Part shown: in pieces, positions 1 to 7,728 of the stretch
Position numbering within the stretch: position 1 is the stretch's first letter
How the letters are laid out: each line of letters starts with the position of its first letter
Source of the DNA: CAWBNS01 sp964445105
GTDB lineage: Bacteria; Chlamydiota; Chlamydiia; Chlamydiales; JAJFMA01
Direction of reading: 5' to 3'
DNA: 31,428 bases
NCBI GenBank assembly: GCA_964445105.1
Contig: CAYUJS010000021.1
Coordinates: 1 to 31,428 of the forward strand
Made by a program: the position numbers and the translations under genes
Notes under the pieces: model-generated
Told to the model about the DNA's origin: nothing
Seen by the model: the letters and a program-made list of their open reading frames with translations, nothing else
The model's database searches: none

Positions 1-634
1 GCGCCTTGCGACAGGCGGGGCAAAACCAATCTTCAAAGACATACACTTGAATCGGGCTTTGCTTGTTTCCAAACACGATAGAGTCTGTAGCGGCAAAGGA
101 GTGCTCCTCTTTGACAACCGCTACAAAGGCCACAATGAGTCCAATAATGAGGGCCGATACCGAACCTAAGCCTTTCCATATACATTCCATGAGTACACTC
201 CTGTTTTGAACGTGCAGCGCGCGCCTAATATCGCGCCAAAACTGCACCACAAAGATAACCGCTATAATTGCGATGCATCCTGCAATCGCAACGCATAAGG
301 GACACCACTGCCCGATCACATATTTTTGTATGTAAAGGAACCTGATTTCGGCGCCGATCATACCAAAAACCATGGCGCGCAGCAGCCACCCCATCGGCTG
401 TGAATAGAAGGAGGCTACATAGACCACTAATGCGGTGCTGAAGAACGCGATGCCGACCTGTTCGAACTGGAGCGCCATGAAGCGGTATTTGTGTCCCTCA
501 GTGCACACAACGGTGCAGACTTCCCACCAAGATAAGGCCGATAAGATCAGGGAGGCAGCGATTAGCACGCCTATTAATGCGTCGAAAACTCGGCGCCAGT
601 GAACTGTGTCTTTATCAGCCATTTTGCTGCCCAT
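1..634 (-). CDS. VKOR-thioredoxin fusion, disulfide-bond formation (partial)
   Basis: Membrane disulfide-generating protein whose C-terminus lies beyond the left edge. Translating the minus strand gives at least 207 residues without a stop. Numbered from the second ATG (622), it has an N-terminal membrane segment (about 12-34), a loop cysteine pair C36-x3-C40, two more membrane segments, the quinone-side redox motif CPLC (107-110), a further membrane span (about 151-170), and the start of a DsbA/thioredoxin-like domain with CPAC (201-204). This order is that of bacterial VKOR homologues fused to their thioredoxin partner: VKOR re-oxidises the CxxC of the thioredoxin domain, which oxidises envelope proteins. 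Chlamydiae depend on disulfide-crosslinked envelope proteins, so the role is plausible. Two in-frame ATGs (634 and 622) are possible and neither has a good Shine-Dalgarno. A well-spaced promoter sits just upstream. Family is fairly sure; partner specificity is inference. Confidence 0.85.
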   Translation of the reverse strand, partial: MGSKMADKDTVHWRRVFDALIGVLIAASLILSALSWWEVCTVVCTEGHKYRFMALQFEQVGIAFFSTALVVYVASFYSQPMGWLLRAMVFGMIGAEIRFLYIQKYVIGQWCPLCVAIAGCIAIIAVIFVVQFWRDIRRALHVQNRSVLMECIWKGLGSVSALIIGLIVAFVAVVKEEHSFAATDSIVFGNKQSPIQVYVFEDWFCPACRKA

Positions 635-657
635 TTTCGGCTTGTCAGCCAAACCGG

Positions 658-686
658 ACCATATGGCGCGGGTCTCTTTCTGTCAA
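658..686 (-). promoter_or_regulatory. Putative sigma-70-type promoter of the VKOR-thioredoxin gene
   Basis: On the minus strand, a perfect -35 box TTGACA (681-686) is followed by 17 bases and a -10-like TATGGT (658-663). Transcription would start near 650, about 16 bases before the first ATG. The consensus match and spacing are seen directly; activity is inferred. Confidence 0.55.
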
Positions 687-719
687 TAAACGGCAAATTG
701 TTTTTTAATTTTTTCGGAT

Positions 720-1124
720 TTGCTCGGTGACGCGCCGCACCAGATTTTCCACTGTCATAGACAGCGAGTTAGAGAGGGCAGATTTCTCGGAATAGTCTGC
801 CGGTACGAGGTTGGAGACCCGCTCGTCTTCTATGAAGCCCTAAGCGCGTCCCCATTTTTCGCGATCCTCATTATCTTAGACGCCGATGGTGATACCGATG
901 GTCTTTCGTACAAGAGAGAAGCAGGGAATGTTTGTGTAACCATCGCCAACGAAGATCATGTGGTCAAATGGGATGCGCAGGCTCTGCGGGCCTACCTTGC
1001 GGTTGATTGCAAAAAGTTGATTGCGGCAAGCGTCGCCTACAATTCCCCTAGCGATTTGAAAGATGCAGCGAGTTTTGTTCGTGAAGCTGACGACTTGTTT
1101 AGGGAAAGAGATCTGCTCATTTAG
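720..1124 (+). CDS. Hypothetical protein, possibly a gene remnant
   Basis: A 134-codon frame opening with TTG and lacking a Shine-Dalgarno. The C-terminal two thirds read like a genuine protein: a hydrophobic strand followed by an acidic DADGDTD stretch near residues 54-60, then an amphipathic helical region ending in READDLFRERDLLI. The first 25 residues (rich in H, R and Q) look unnatural, so this may be a 5'-truncated gene or a relic. No family is recognised. It lies in the divergent gap between the VKOR fusion and the haloperoxidase-like gene, and its start is only about 34 bases from the VKOR promoter. The interval from 1125 to the next promoter at 1244 holds only a short open frame starting with GTG that runs into the next gene; I do not consider it real. 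Confidence 0.35.
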   Translation: MLGDAPHQIFHCHRQRVREGRFLGIVCRYEVGDPLVFYEALSASPFFAILIILDADGDTDGLSYKREAGNVCVTIANEDHVVKWDAQALRAYLAVDCKKLIAASVAYNSPSDLKDAASFVREADDLFRERDLLI

Positions 1125-1243
1125 GTCGCAGTGAAAATTGCAAGCCCATATATCGGTGAAGTGCTTTCGGAAGCTAAGGTGTCGTCGAAGTCGAAAATGA
1201 CAGCAATTTTAAAAAGCATGTTTACTCCGATTCAAAATTCTGG

Positions 1244-1273
1244 TTGCAGTTCCTTTCCGGGCTTCAGTATATC
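1244..1273 (+). promoter_or_regulatory. Putative promoter of the haloperoxidase-like gene
   Basis: TTGCAG (1244-1249), an 18-base spacer and TATATC (1268-1273) resemble a -35/-10 pair. A start near 1280 would leave a short leader holding the AGGAGA ribosome-binding site at 1291-1296. The match is partial, so this is tentative. Confidence 0.35.
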
Positions 1274-1302
1274 AGAGTGGTGGGATTCAGAGGAGAGTCA
1301 AA

Positions 1303-2550
1303 ATGCGTTGGTTGGCAATTTGCCTGTTATGGAGTTGTGCGCTGTGTGGTGCGCAAGATCCAGTTATTTTATGGAACAACGAGGCTCTCGCCGCGATACG
1401 ACAAAATAGGTCTGCAGCACCGGTAGCAGCACGCAATTTGGCGATTGTCCACTTGGCTATCTTTGATGCCGTCAACGCGATTGAAGGGAGTTGTGTCCCT
1501 TACCGGCTTTCTCCGGAAGTGGCAGCTGACGCAGATATCCATGTCGCTGTCACAGCAGCAGCACATCGCGTGCTGGCCAATCTCTACCCCAAACAGGCCT
1601 CGCGCTTTGATACGTTGGTGTTGCAGCAGTACCAAGCAGTACCGGAATCGCGTCGGAAGAAGGAGGGCATCCGGGTGGGTCGTGAAGTGGCTGATGCTCT
1701 TTTGAGGTGGCGTCAAACGGATGGCGCTGACCAGCAGGGACAATATTACTTTAGCCGCAAGCCAGGGGATTGGCTGCCTACATCTCAATTCAAGGAGCAG
1801 CCTCTTTTGCCCCTGTGGGGTCATGTCAATCCTTTTTGCATAAAACCTTTGAGTCATTTTTCGTTAGCAAAGCCGCCAAAAGTAAGTAGTGAGCAATACG
1901 CGGAAGAGCTTGAACTTGTCTACCAGCTCGGCGGGCTAGACAGCGCTGGTCGCACGCCTGAGCAGACACAGATAGCGTTTTTTTGGGCTGATGGGCCTGA
2001 GACGACTACGCCGGTGGGCCATTGGAATGAAATTGCTCAGGGCCTGGCTGTACAGCAGCGCACTAGCGTTGTCCAGAACGCGCGTCTATTTGCTTTGCTC
2101 AACTTAGCAATGGCCGATGCGGGTATTGTTTGCTGGCGCTGTAAATATGAATACCGCCGCTGGCGGCCCCTGTCTGCCATTCATTACGCGCATGTGGATG
2201 GAAACACCCGTACCCGCAAGGATGAACATTGGGAGCCGTTGCTGGCGGTGCCAATGAGCCCTGAGTACGTCTCTGCTCAGAGCTCTTTTGGCGGGGCTGC
2301 TGAGATAGTTTTGGCGAATTTTTTCGGCGCTAATCTGCCTGTAAAAGTGCCTGGGCGTACGCCAGGTTTAGCTCCCCGCCTGTACGAAAGCGTTCAGCGA
2401 GCGGCAGAAGAGGCGGGCCAGAGCTGCATTTACGGGGGCGTGCACTTTCCCTCAGGCAGCCAAAATGGTCTTAAAATGGGCCGCCAGGTGGGCGCCTTCG
2501 TTGTAGAAAACGAGCTATTGCCGCAAAAAAAGAGCGGCCTTGGGCGCTAA
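1303..2550 (+). CDS. Secreted vanadium-dependent haloperoxidase-like (PAP2 superfamily) protein, probable pseudoenzyme
   Basis: 415 residues, starting at an ATG six bases after a strong AGGAGA. The N-terminus is a signal peptide (hydrophobic core about 4-15, likely cleavage after CGA17). The fold is that of vanadium haloperoxidases related to PAP2 phosphatases. The first oxyanion motif K-x6-R-P is intact (K281, R288, P289). In the second motif, normally PSGH with the catalytic histidine, the protein reads SAQS (324-327), with Q326 at the His position. In the third motif, normally SRIxxGxH, it reads SCIYGGVH, with C375 at the Arg position although H381 is kept. Two of the usual vanadate/phosphate contacts are thus missing, so catalysis is doubtful and a binding or structural role is possible. 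Its end overlaps the end of the convergent UPF0158 gene by 4 bases. Confidence 0.85.
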   Translation: MRWLAICLLWSCALCGAQDPVILWNNEALAAIRQNRSAAPVAARNLAIVHLAIFDAVNAIEGSCVPYRLSPEVAADADIHVAVTAAAHRVLANLYPKQASRFDTLVLQQYQAVPESRRKKEGIRVGREVADALLRWRQTDGADQQGQYYFSRKPGDWLPTSQFKEQPLLPLWGHVNPFCIKPLSHFSLAKPPKVSSEQYAEELELVYQLGGLDSAGRTPEQTQIAFFWADGPETTTPVGHWNEIAQGLAVQQRTSVVQNARLFALLNLAMADAGIVCWRCKYEYRRWRPLSAIHYAHVDGNTRTRKDEHWEPLLAVPMSPEYVSAQSSFGGAAEIVLANFFGANLPVKVPGRTPGLAPRLYESVQRAAEEAGQSCIYGGVHFPSGSQNGLKMGRQVGAFVVENELLPQKKSGLGR

Positions 2551-3758
2551 CGCTTAGCTTTTGCTTTGGCGGTCGGCTTGTTAGCCTTTGCCGCAGGTTT
2601 TACTTGCGCTAGGGGCTTTTTGGCTGGCACCTTGATGAGCCGCTTAGCCGGTGCAAGCTTAGTTTTAGCTAGCGGCTTGGGGGGTTGCTTGGCTGCGCTT
2701 TTCTTAGTCGGCTTCTGCGCGCTTTTGGGCGTTGGCTTTTTTGCAGCTTTTGGTTTTGACTTACTCTTGCTTTCGTCGTCGTCGAAGTCGTCTTCGTCAT
2801 CATCATCGTCAAAGGCATCGCCCCCAAAACTGCCCATGGCCGCAGCCAAAGTATCTTTGTCGACGAATTTTGAAGAGAGGCTCCTCAATGATTCCAGCTT
2901 TTTATTCAGGCTTTCTAGGTTGAGTTGCTGCTCGGATTGTCCGCTCAGACGTCTGCTTGCGAGGAGCTCTTGCTCGCTATCGAACCGAGACGAAAAGGTG
3001 ACCGATGAAGCTGAGGAGATGTCTGGCGTGAATAAGAAGGCCCGCACTGGTGCTGGCACGGTTGTGTAGATATCTTTGGAGACCTGAGGTTCTATTTCTG
3101 TTTTGGCCACCTGCTTTGGTGGGCGCCCTCTTTTTGGTCGCGGGTTTAAAGCTTCGCTGGAGTAGTAGGTCTTGGCTTTGGCTACAAGTGCTTTGCGAGC
3201 ATTTTGTATCTCTTTATTTGGGTTTGTTTCAAAAAGATTTTCCTTGAGTTTTTCTAGCAAGGGTACTGGTAGATCAAGATCTTCTTCAAACACAAAGTAA
3301 AAGCCATTTTTACGCAGCCACTCGATGATGCGTATCCGTGACCTCTCCTGGTAAAATTGCTGCCATTTTTCAAGTTCTGAATGATGGTCATAAATAAACT
3401 CGAGAAAGTTTTCGCGGGCCTCTTTGGACTGGATGATATCGAGGAGTTTCTCTTTGGTGTCTATGTCGTAGACCTTCTCGTTGACAAAGCCCTCCATGAT
3501 CTTTTTTGTCTCATAGAAAGTGAGCTTGGGGATGAGGCAATAGCGCTCGGCTTCTTTTTTTAGCTCTTGTTCCAGTGTCTCGAGGTCTTCTTGGGGCTTA
3601 TCGAGGTCGACGAATAGTAGAAAACCTTCGACGCGGTCGAGGTAGAAATCTCTTTCGTCATCCGACTTAGCAAAAGATTCCATAAGGCGGTGAGCACGCA
3701 AAATAAGAGGATTTTGCGCAACGGGGCGTGGTTCCGAAGTTTTAGTTTTTGCTGCCAT
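2547..3758 (-). CDS. UPF0158 family protein with AT-hook and histone-like Lys/Pro/Ala tail
   Basis: 403 residues of a family known mainly from Chlamydiae (UPF0158; C. trachomatis CT429 from memory), function unknown. Residues about 18-200 form the conserved charged alpha-helical domain. At 206-215 follows PRPKRGRPPK, a textbook AT-hook (GRP core flanked by basic residues). A Ser-rich linker and short coiled coil (about 250-300) precede an acidic block of Asp/Glu (316-329), then a 70-residue tail built from K, P, A and S in KPxxK/AKK patterns, resembling chlamydial histone-like proteins. The AT-hook and tail suggest nucleic-acid binding in the cytoplasm; this is inference. It is the last gene of the operon clpP-dapF-UPF0158, starting 5 bases after dapF ends. 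The tail has low complexity and is encoded by repetitive codons, so its length may vary between strains. Confidence 0.85.
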   Translation of the reverse strand: MAAKTKTSEPRPVAQNPLILRAHRLMESFAKSDDERDFYLDRVEGFLLFVDLDKPQEDLETLEQELKKEAERYCLIPKLTFYETKKIMEGFVNEKVYDIDTKEKLLDIIQSKEARENFLEFIYDHHSELEKWQQFYQERSRIRIIEWLRKNGFYFVFEEDLDLPVPLLEKLKENLFETNPNKEIQNARKALVAKAKTYYSSEALNPRPKRGRPPKQVAKTEIEPQVSKDIYTTVPAPVRAFLFTPDISSASSVTFSSRFDSEQELLASRRLSGQSEQQLNLESLNKKLESLRSLSSKFVDKDTLAAAMGSFGGDAFDDDDDEDDFDDDESKSKSKPKAAKKPTPKSAQKPTKKSAAKQPPKPLAKTKLAPAKRLIKVPAKKPLAQVKPAAKANKPTAKAKAKR

Positions 3759-3763
3759 GAGTT

Positions 3764-4576
3764 TTATTTTCCTATTTCAATGTTCCCTTCGTACACCAGT
3801 TTAGCGGGGCCTACAAGTGAGACGTGGTAAAATTCGTTGGGTGATCTTGTGGAGAAATCAACTTTAAGACTCTCTCCAGAGTAGGTTGTGAGGGCTGTGG
3901 GTGGCACTAGCCCGTAGATATGATAAGCGGCTATAGCGACAGCCACAGCGCCTGTACCGCAAGCGTGTGTTTCCGCTTCCACGCCTCGTTCGTAGGTGCG
4001 GTAGGCCAACTGGCCGCCCTCTAGCGAGGCAAAATTTATGTTGGCGCCAAGCGGGGCAAAGTGGGGGTGCTGACGAAGCGATTTACCCATTGAGGCCACG
4101 TCGGCGCAGTCTAGTTTATCGACGAAGAAAACGACGTGTGGAACGCCTGTATCCAAAAAGTGCCCCAACAGTGGCTGGCTATTGATTTGTAGGGGAATAT
4201 TCCACTGAATATTTATTGGATCCCTTAAATCAGTGCGGATGAGCTCCTGCTCATAGGCTACTTGAGCGGAGGTAAAAGGCGTATGAACAGCGCAGCTTGT
4301 AAGCAGGTGGTTTTTGCCCTTTAGGTAGGCAAGGACGCAGCGGAAAGCGTTGCCGCAGGACTCAGCCTCGCCCCCATCCGCATTGTAGACGCGCAGGCGA
4401 ACGGAATCGTGCGAGTAGCTTTCCAGCCAGATTACCCCATCGGCGCCTATCCCTTTGCGACGATTACATAGTTGTGTCAACCAAGCAGGCGAGGCCGCAG
4501 AAAGCGCGTGGTCCGAGTTATCGATCAGTATAAAATCGTTTCCGCAACCCGAGAGCTTGCTAAAAGGAACTTTCAT
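3764..4576 (-). CDS. dapF: Diaminopimelate epimerase
   Basis: 270 residues, the usual DapF length. The enzyme interconverts LL- and meso-diaminopimelate using two cysteines, without PLP, in the cytoplasm. Both signature regions are present: ESCGNAFRC with catalytic C74, and EAETHACGTGA with C206. The N-terminal SGCGNDFILIDN and the GVPHVV segment (144-149) are also family hallmarks. In Chlamydiae meso-DAP feeds peptidoglycan, and chlamydial DapF has been reported to act also as a glutamate racemase, which may apply here but cannot be seen in the sequence. It lies 6 bases downstream of clpP and 5 bases upstream of the UPF0158 gene, so the three are probably co-transcribed. Confidence 0.95.
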   Translation of the reverse strand: MKVPFSKLSGCGNDFILIDNSDHALSAASPAWLTQLCNRRKGIGADGVIWLESYSHDSVRLRVYNADGGEAESCGNAFRCVLAYLKGKNHLLTSCAVHTPFTSAQVAYEQELIRTDLRDPINIQWNIPLQINSQPLLGHFLDTGVPHVVFFVDKLDCADVASMGKSLRQHPHFAPLGANINFASLEGGQLAYRTYERGVEAETHACGTGAVAVAIAAYHIYGLVPPTALTTYSGESLKVDFSTRSPNEFYHVSLVGPAKLVYEGNIEIGK

Positions 4577-4582
4577 GCCGCT

Positions 4583-5158
4583 TTAGTCGATCTCCGCAAA
4601 GGACCTGACCACGCGGTCTAGCAGGCCGAATGCAAGAGCCTCCTGAGGAGACATCCAGCGGTCGCGGTCCAGCGCTCTCTCGATTTCTTCCCTTGGCTTA
4701 CCGGTTGCTTCAACGTAGATATCTACCAGCAGTTCGCGAGTTTTGAGCATTTCCCTGGCGGTGATTTCGATATCGGTTGCCTGGCCTTTCATCACCCCTG
4801 AAATAAGCGGTTGGTGGATCATTATTCTTGAGTGTGGTGTGGCAAAACGGCGTCCAGGGGCAGCTACCAAACTGATGATCGAGCCGAAAGAAGCAGCTAA
4901 GCCTGTCACCAAGGTTGTCACGGGAGAGGTGATCATTTTGACCTGATCCCAGATTGCGAATCCGCTGTCCGTCTGGCCACCAGGGCTATTGATGATCAGC
5001 AAGATGGGCTTACCGGGCTCTTTAAGTTCGAGATACCAGAGTTTGTGAATAACCTCGCGGGCCATTTCACTATCGAAGGCATCGCAAATAAAGATTCGAC
5101 GCGCTTCTATCATCGCGTTTTCGATTTTATCGCTAACTTTTTGCGGTTCAGAAGACAT
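4583..5158 (-). CDS. clpP: ATP-dependent Clp protease proteolytic subunit
   Basis: 191 residues, matching ClpP. The catalytic triad is visible: S90 in GLAASFGS, H115 in RIMIHQP, and D166 in DRDRW. The substrate-strand motif NSPGG (57-61) is intact. ClpP forms the barrel chamber that degrades proteins unfolded by ClpX or ClpC in the cytoplasm. Chlamydiae carry two ClpP paralogues. This copy, next to dapF and near glyA, corresponds by position to the one at CT431 in C. trachomatis (from memory). Start at ATG 5158; the ribosome site is weak (GGGGTAGG just upstream). First gene of the operon with dapF and UPF0158. Confidence 0.94.
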   Translation of the reverse strand: MSSEPQKVSDKIENAMIEARRIFICDAFDSEMAREVIHKLWYLELKEPGKPILLIINSPGGQTDSGFAIWDQVKMITSPVTTLVTGLAASFGSIISLVAAPGRRFATPHSRIMIHQPLISGVMKGQATDIEITAREMLKTRELLVDIYVEATGKPREEIERALDRDRWMSPQEALAFGLLDRVVRSFAEID

Positions 5159-5186
5159 AACCTACCCCATGTTGTAGTTCGCTCAG

Positions 5187-5215
5187 ACCATAGCAGATCG
5201 TCGTTTTTAGGTTAA
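5187..5215 (-). promoter_or_regulatory. Putative promoter of the clpP-dapF-UPF0158 operon
   Basis: On the minus strand TTAACC (5210-5215), exactly 17 bases, then TATGGT (5187-5192). The -10 hexamer is the same as in the VKOR promoter at 658. Moderate consensus match, correct spacing and location. Confidence 0.4.
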
Positions 5216-5242
5216 CCAGGATGTTTACTTAACCAGCCGCTA

Positions 5243-6030
5243 ATGCTGAAAAAAAGAAGAGGGTTCGTTCGGGCACAGTCATCGGCTCGCTTCTCACCGG
5301 TAGCCGAGTCCGTTGGTAACTCTTACGGGGCCGGGTTCCCTTTTTTAGCGGGAACTGCTGCTGGCCTAAAAACTTGTTTTAGCTGTCTGGCTTTTATTCT
5401 ATTGCCGGCTAGTGCAGCAGTTACTTACCTAAAAATTAAGTTGGAGGAGCTCGAGATACAATAAACCTACCATCTAGCGACCGGACCATAACGCAAGAGA
5501 CCGACTTCCTACAACCGTCATACAGGAGCGCGATTGTTTTTTTAAGCGCGCTACTTTAATCGAAGGGCTGGCAGGCACGTATGCGGAACGGAGAGGTACT
5601 GCAATCGCTAGTTCCTCTAGCCAGGCGCTACCGAATGAACAGGAAGCCGACGAAAAACTCGTTACCGAAGAATTTTTAGCCTTTAGCAGCTTTGTGAGCC
5701 AGCTGCAAGATTTTGTTGCGGCAGCGCGAATTGAAGTGGGCCAGTGAGGCTGCCAAACACAGTAAACTCACCGAACTGGTTGCTCTGCTGCGGCAAAAAA
5801 TGCTCGCTTACCTGTTGGCAAGAACTCGTTTTTGGCAGCCATGTCAGGCTCTATCTACAAAGTCCGCGGCTTCGTTCCATTTACGCAAAAGCTAGAAGGA
5901 GCAGTGGGCAAGACAACAGTCGACGTGATCAACGAACATCCACGTATTTTTGGGCGGCACCCTTAATGCGGCCAAGGCCGCCCATTTCCTTTATGCGCAG
6001 GCGGCCCTCTGCCAAGCTCCTGAAGGCTGA
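5243..6030 (+). pseudogene. Multiply frameshifted protein gene, family unknown
   Basis: No intact gene occupies 5216-6033, but protein-like reading continues on the plus strand by switching frame. From 5243 a frame opens MLKKRRGF and holds a hydrophobic membrane-like stretch, ending at a stop near 5464. Another frame (about 5515-5747) ends in LVTEEFLAFSSFVSQLQDFV then VAAARIEVGQ. A third resumes as SEAAKHSKLTELVALLRQKM at about 5745-5830. A fourth gives FLAAMSGSIYKVRGFVPFTQ from about 5834, and the last gives GGTLNAAKAAHFLYAQAALC before a TGA at 6028. At least four frame breaks between coherent segments indicate a decayed gene, perhaps originally a membrane-anchored protein of about 250 residues. 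I do not recognise the family. Sequencing error is an alternative explanation but would need several errors in one gene. Confidence 0.5.
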
Positions 6031-6033
6031 CTC

Positions 6034-7509
6034 CTAAATTTTGATCTCAGGGTAGAGAGGGTATTTTTGCAGTAGCTCCAGGATGCGTTTTTGCGAGGTC
6101 GCTAAAGTTTTGGGCTCGACACAGGCCTGGGATCTGCTGGTCTGGCCGTTGGCAGGATTGATTTGTGAGGCGGTATGTGTCAAGACTTCCACAACGATAT
6201 GAGCGATCTCTTTCATCTCTTCCGGCCCCATTCCTAAGGTTGTCGTAGCTGGCGTTCCTAGGCGGATACCACTTGTAAACCAGGGTCCATTTGGATCGCC
6301 AGGGATGGTGTTGCGGTTGACATTCATGTGGGCTTGGCGCAGAGCCGTCTCTGCTTGTCTGCCTGTGAGGCCAAATTTAGCCAGGTCGAGGACGAGCAGA
6401 TGGTTTTCCGTGCCACCGGTAGTGATTTTTACTCCCAGGTTCATGAACGATTCGGCTAAAGTTTGAGCATTCTCGACCACGCGGTGGGCATATGTTTGGA
6501 ATTCGGGGGTGTTGGCTTCACCGAACGCGATAGCCTTTGCGGCAAGCACATGAGGTAGAGGACCTCCCAAAACCAGGGGACAGCCCTTGTCGATCACCTC
6601 TGCGAACTCTTTTTGACATAGAATAAATCCGCCGCGCGGCCCGCGCAGCGTTTTGTGAGAGGTCGATGTCACAACATGCGCGAACGGGATGGGGTTAAAA
6701 TCTCCGGTGAATACTTTACCGGCGACTAAACCGGCGAAGTGAGCCATATCGACTAGCAAAGTGGCGCCGACCGAATCAGCGATTTCTCGCATTGTTGCAA
6801 AATTCAGCTTGCGAGGGTAAGCGGAATAACCAGCCAGCAGGATGGCCGGTTTTTCATGTTTCACTTGTTCGGCGAGGGCTGCGTAGTCGATGAGCCCGGT
6901 GTGCGGGTCGACGTCATAGCTCACTGCTTGCATCATTTTAGAGGAGATATTCGCTCTAAAACCATGGGTGAGGTGCCCCCCGGAGTTTAAAGAGAGCCCT
7001 ATCATTTTTTGTGACACAAGCAGTTGGCGGATGGTTTCGTGCTCTTCAGGCGACAGAGCATCGAGATTTTTTTTGGCCAGTGCCTCAACGGCAGGCTTTT
7101 GAACGCGTTGCACTAAGATGGCCCAGAAAGCTATCATATTGGCATCGGCCCCCGAATGGGGCTGTGCGTAGGCGTGCTCAGCGCCAAATAGACGCAAAAG
7201 CTGCGTGTTGGCCTCTTCTTCCAAGACGTCTATGTTGTCGCAGCCAGCGTAGAAGCGGTGATGGACAGATCCTTCCGCGTACTTATCTGTGAGCCAATTC
7301 CCCATCGCCAGTTGCGTGGCAAGAGAACAGTAATTTTCCGACGCGATTAGTTTAAGATAGGTCCGTTGGTCTTGGAGCTCTTTTTCGATAGCCGAGGCGA
7401 TAAGTGGGGACGTTTTTGAGATGGTCTCTAGGCCGGCTAAAAAGGCGATCGCAGCGCTCGACTGTTCGGACGCAGAGGTGCTTTTGAGGTACTCTTGTAG
7501 GCGCGACAT
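6034..7509 (-). CDS. glyA: Serine hydroxymethyltransferase, chlamydial long form
   Basis: 491 residues, longer than the roughly 417 of E. coli GlyA. The PLP-dependent cytoplasmic enzyme converts serine and tetrahydrofolate to glycine and methylene-tetrahydrofolate. The PLP lysine is K286 in TSTSHKTLRGPRGG. Also visible are YAEG (78-81), DMAHFAGLVAG (254-264) and SGGHLTHG (176-183). The extra length is an N-terminal extension of about 35 residues and an insertion of about 35 residues (about 134-168) just before SGGHLTHG, which I associate with chlamydial GlyA. Chlamydial GlyA has been shown to have alanine racemase activity, giving D-alanine for peptidoglycan; that is family knowledge, not visible here. 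ATG start with a weak ribosome site. The upstream 219 bases contain CATAAT near 7558 as a possible -10 but no clear -35. Confidence 0.95.
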   Translation of the reverse strand: MSRLQEYLKSTSASEQSSAAIAFLAGLETISKTSPLIASAIEKELQDQRTYLKLIASENYCSLATQLAMGNWLTDKYAEGSVHHRFYAGCDNIDVLEEEANTQLLRLFGAEHAYAQPHSGADANMIAFWAILVQRVQKPAVEALAKKNLDALSPEEHETIRQLLVSQKMIGLSLNSGGHLTHGFRANISSKMMQAVSYDVDPHTGLIDYAALAEQVKHEKPAILLAGYSAYPRKLNFATMREIADSVGATLLVDMAHFAGLVAGKVFTGDFNPIPFAHVVTSTSHKTLRGPRGGFILCQKEFAEVIDKGCPLVLGGPLPHVLAAKAIAFGEANTPEFQTYAHRVVENAQTLAESFMNLGVKITTGGTENHLLVLDLAKFGLTGRQAETALRQAHMNVNRNTIPGDPNGPWFTSGIRLGTPATTTLGMGPEEMKEIAHIVVEVLTHTASQINPANGQTSRSQACVEPKTLATSQKRILELLQKYPLYPEIKI

Positions 7510-7675
7510 GGGATAATCCGGGTTGAAGTTTCAGGAGATTATCTCCATGTTTTTGAATTATGTAAAGGGAAGGTGATTTTTTTGCCTGCCGACGACTATC
7601 AGCCCCATTCTATCCCTCATCTGTGGCCTGGTGGGCTGGGTAACTGCGCTGCGCCGGTTTTTTCCTAGAGTCTAC

Positions 7676-7708
7676 GCATCAGCCCAAGGCTGACCTCTGG
7701 GCTGATGC
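7676..7708. terminator. Perfect 11-bp hairpin between the FadL-like gene and glyA
   Basis: GCATCAGCCCA (7676-7686) and TGGGCTGATGC (7698-7708) are perfect inverse complements around an 11-base loop. It lies 20 bases after the FadL-like stop codon on the minus strand, a normal place for a terminator. There is no clean U-run in the minus direction; on the plus strand GGCCTTTTCATTTT follows. It could act as terminator or as an mRNA-end stabiliser. Confidence 0.5.
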
Positions 7709-7728
7709 GGCCTTTTCATTTTCTAGAA

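Noticed and set aside
1131..1409. GTG-started open frame before the haloperoxidase-like gene
   Set aside because: Its second half overlaps the well-supported gene at 1303 out of frame and it has no ribosome site or motif.
2566..3069. Plus-strand open frame opposite the UPF0158 tail
   Set aside because: Composition (runs of S, L, A) mirrors antisense of Lys/Asp-rich codons; the minus-strand protein belongs to a known family.
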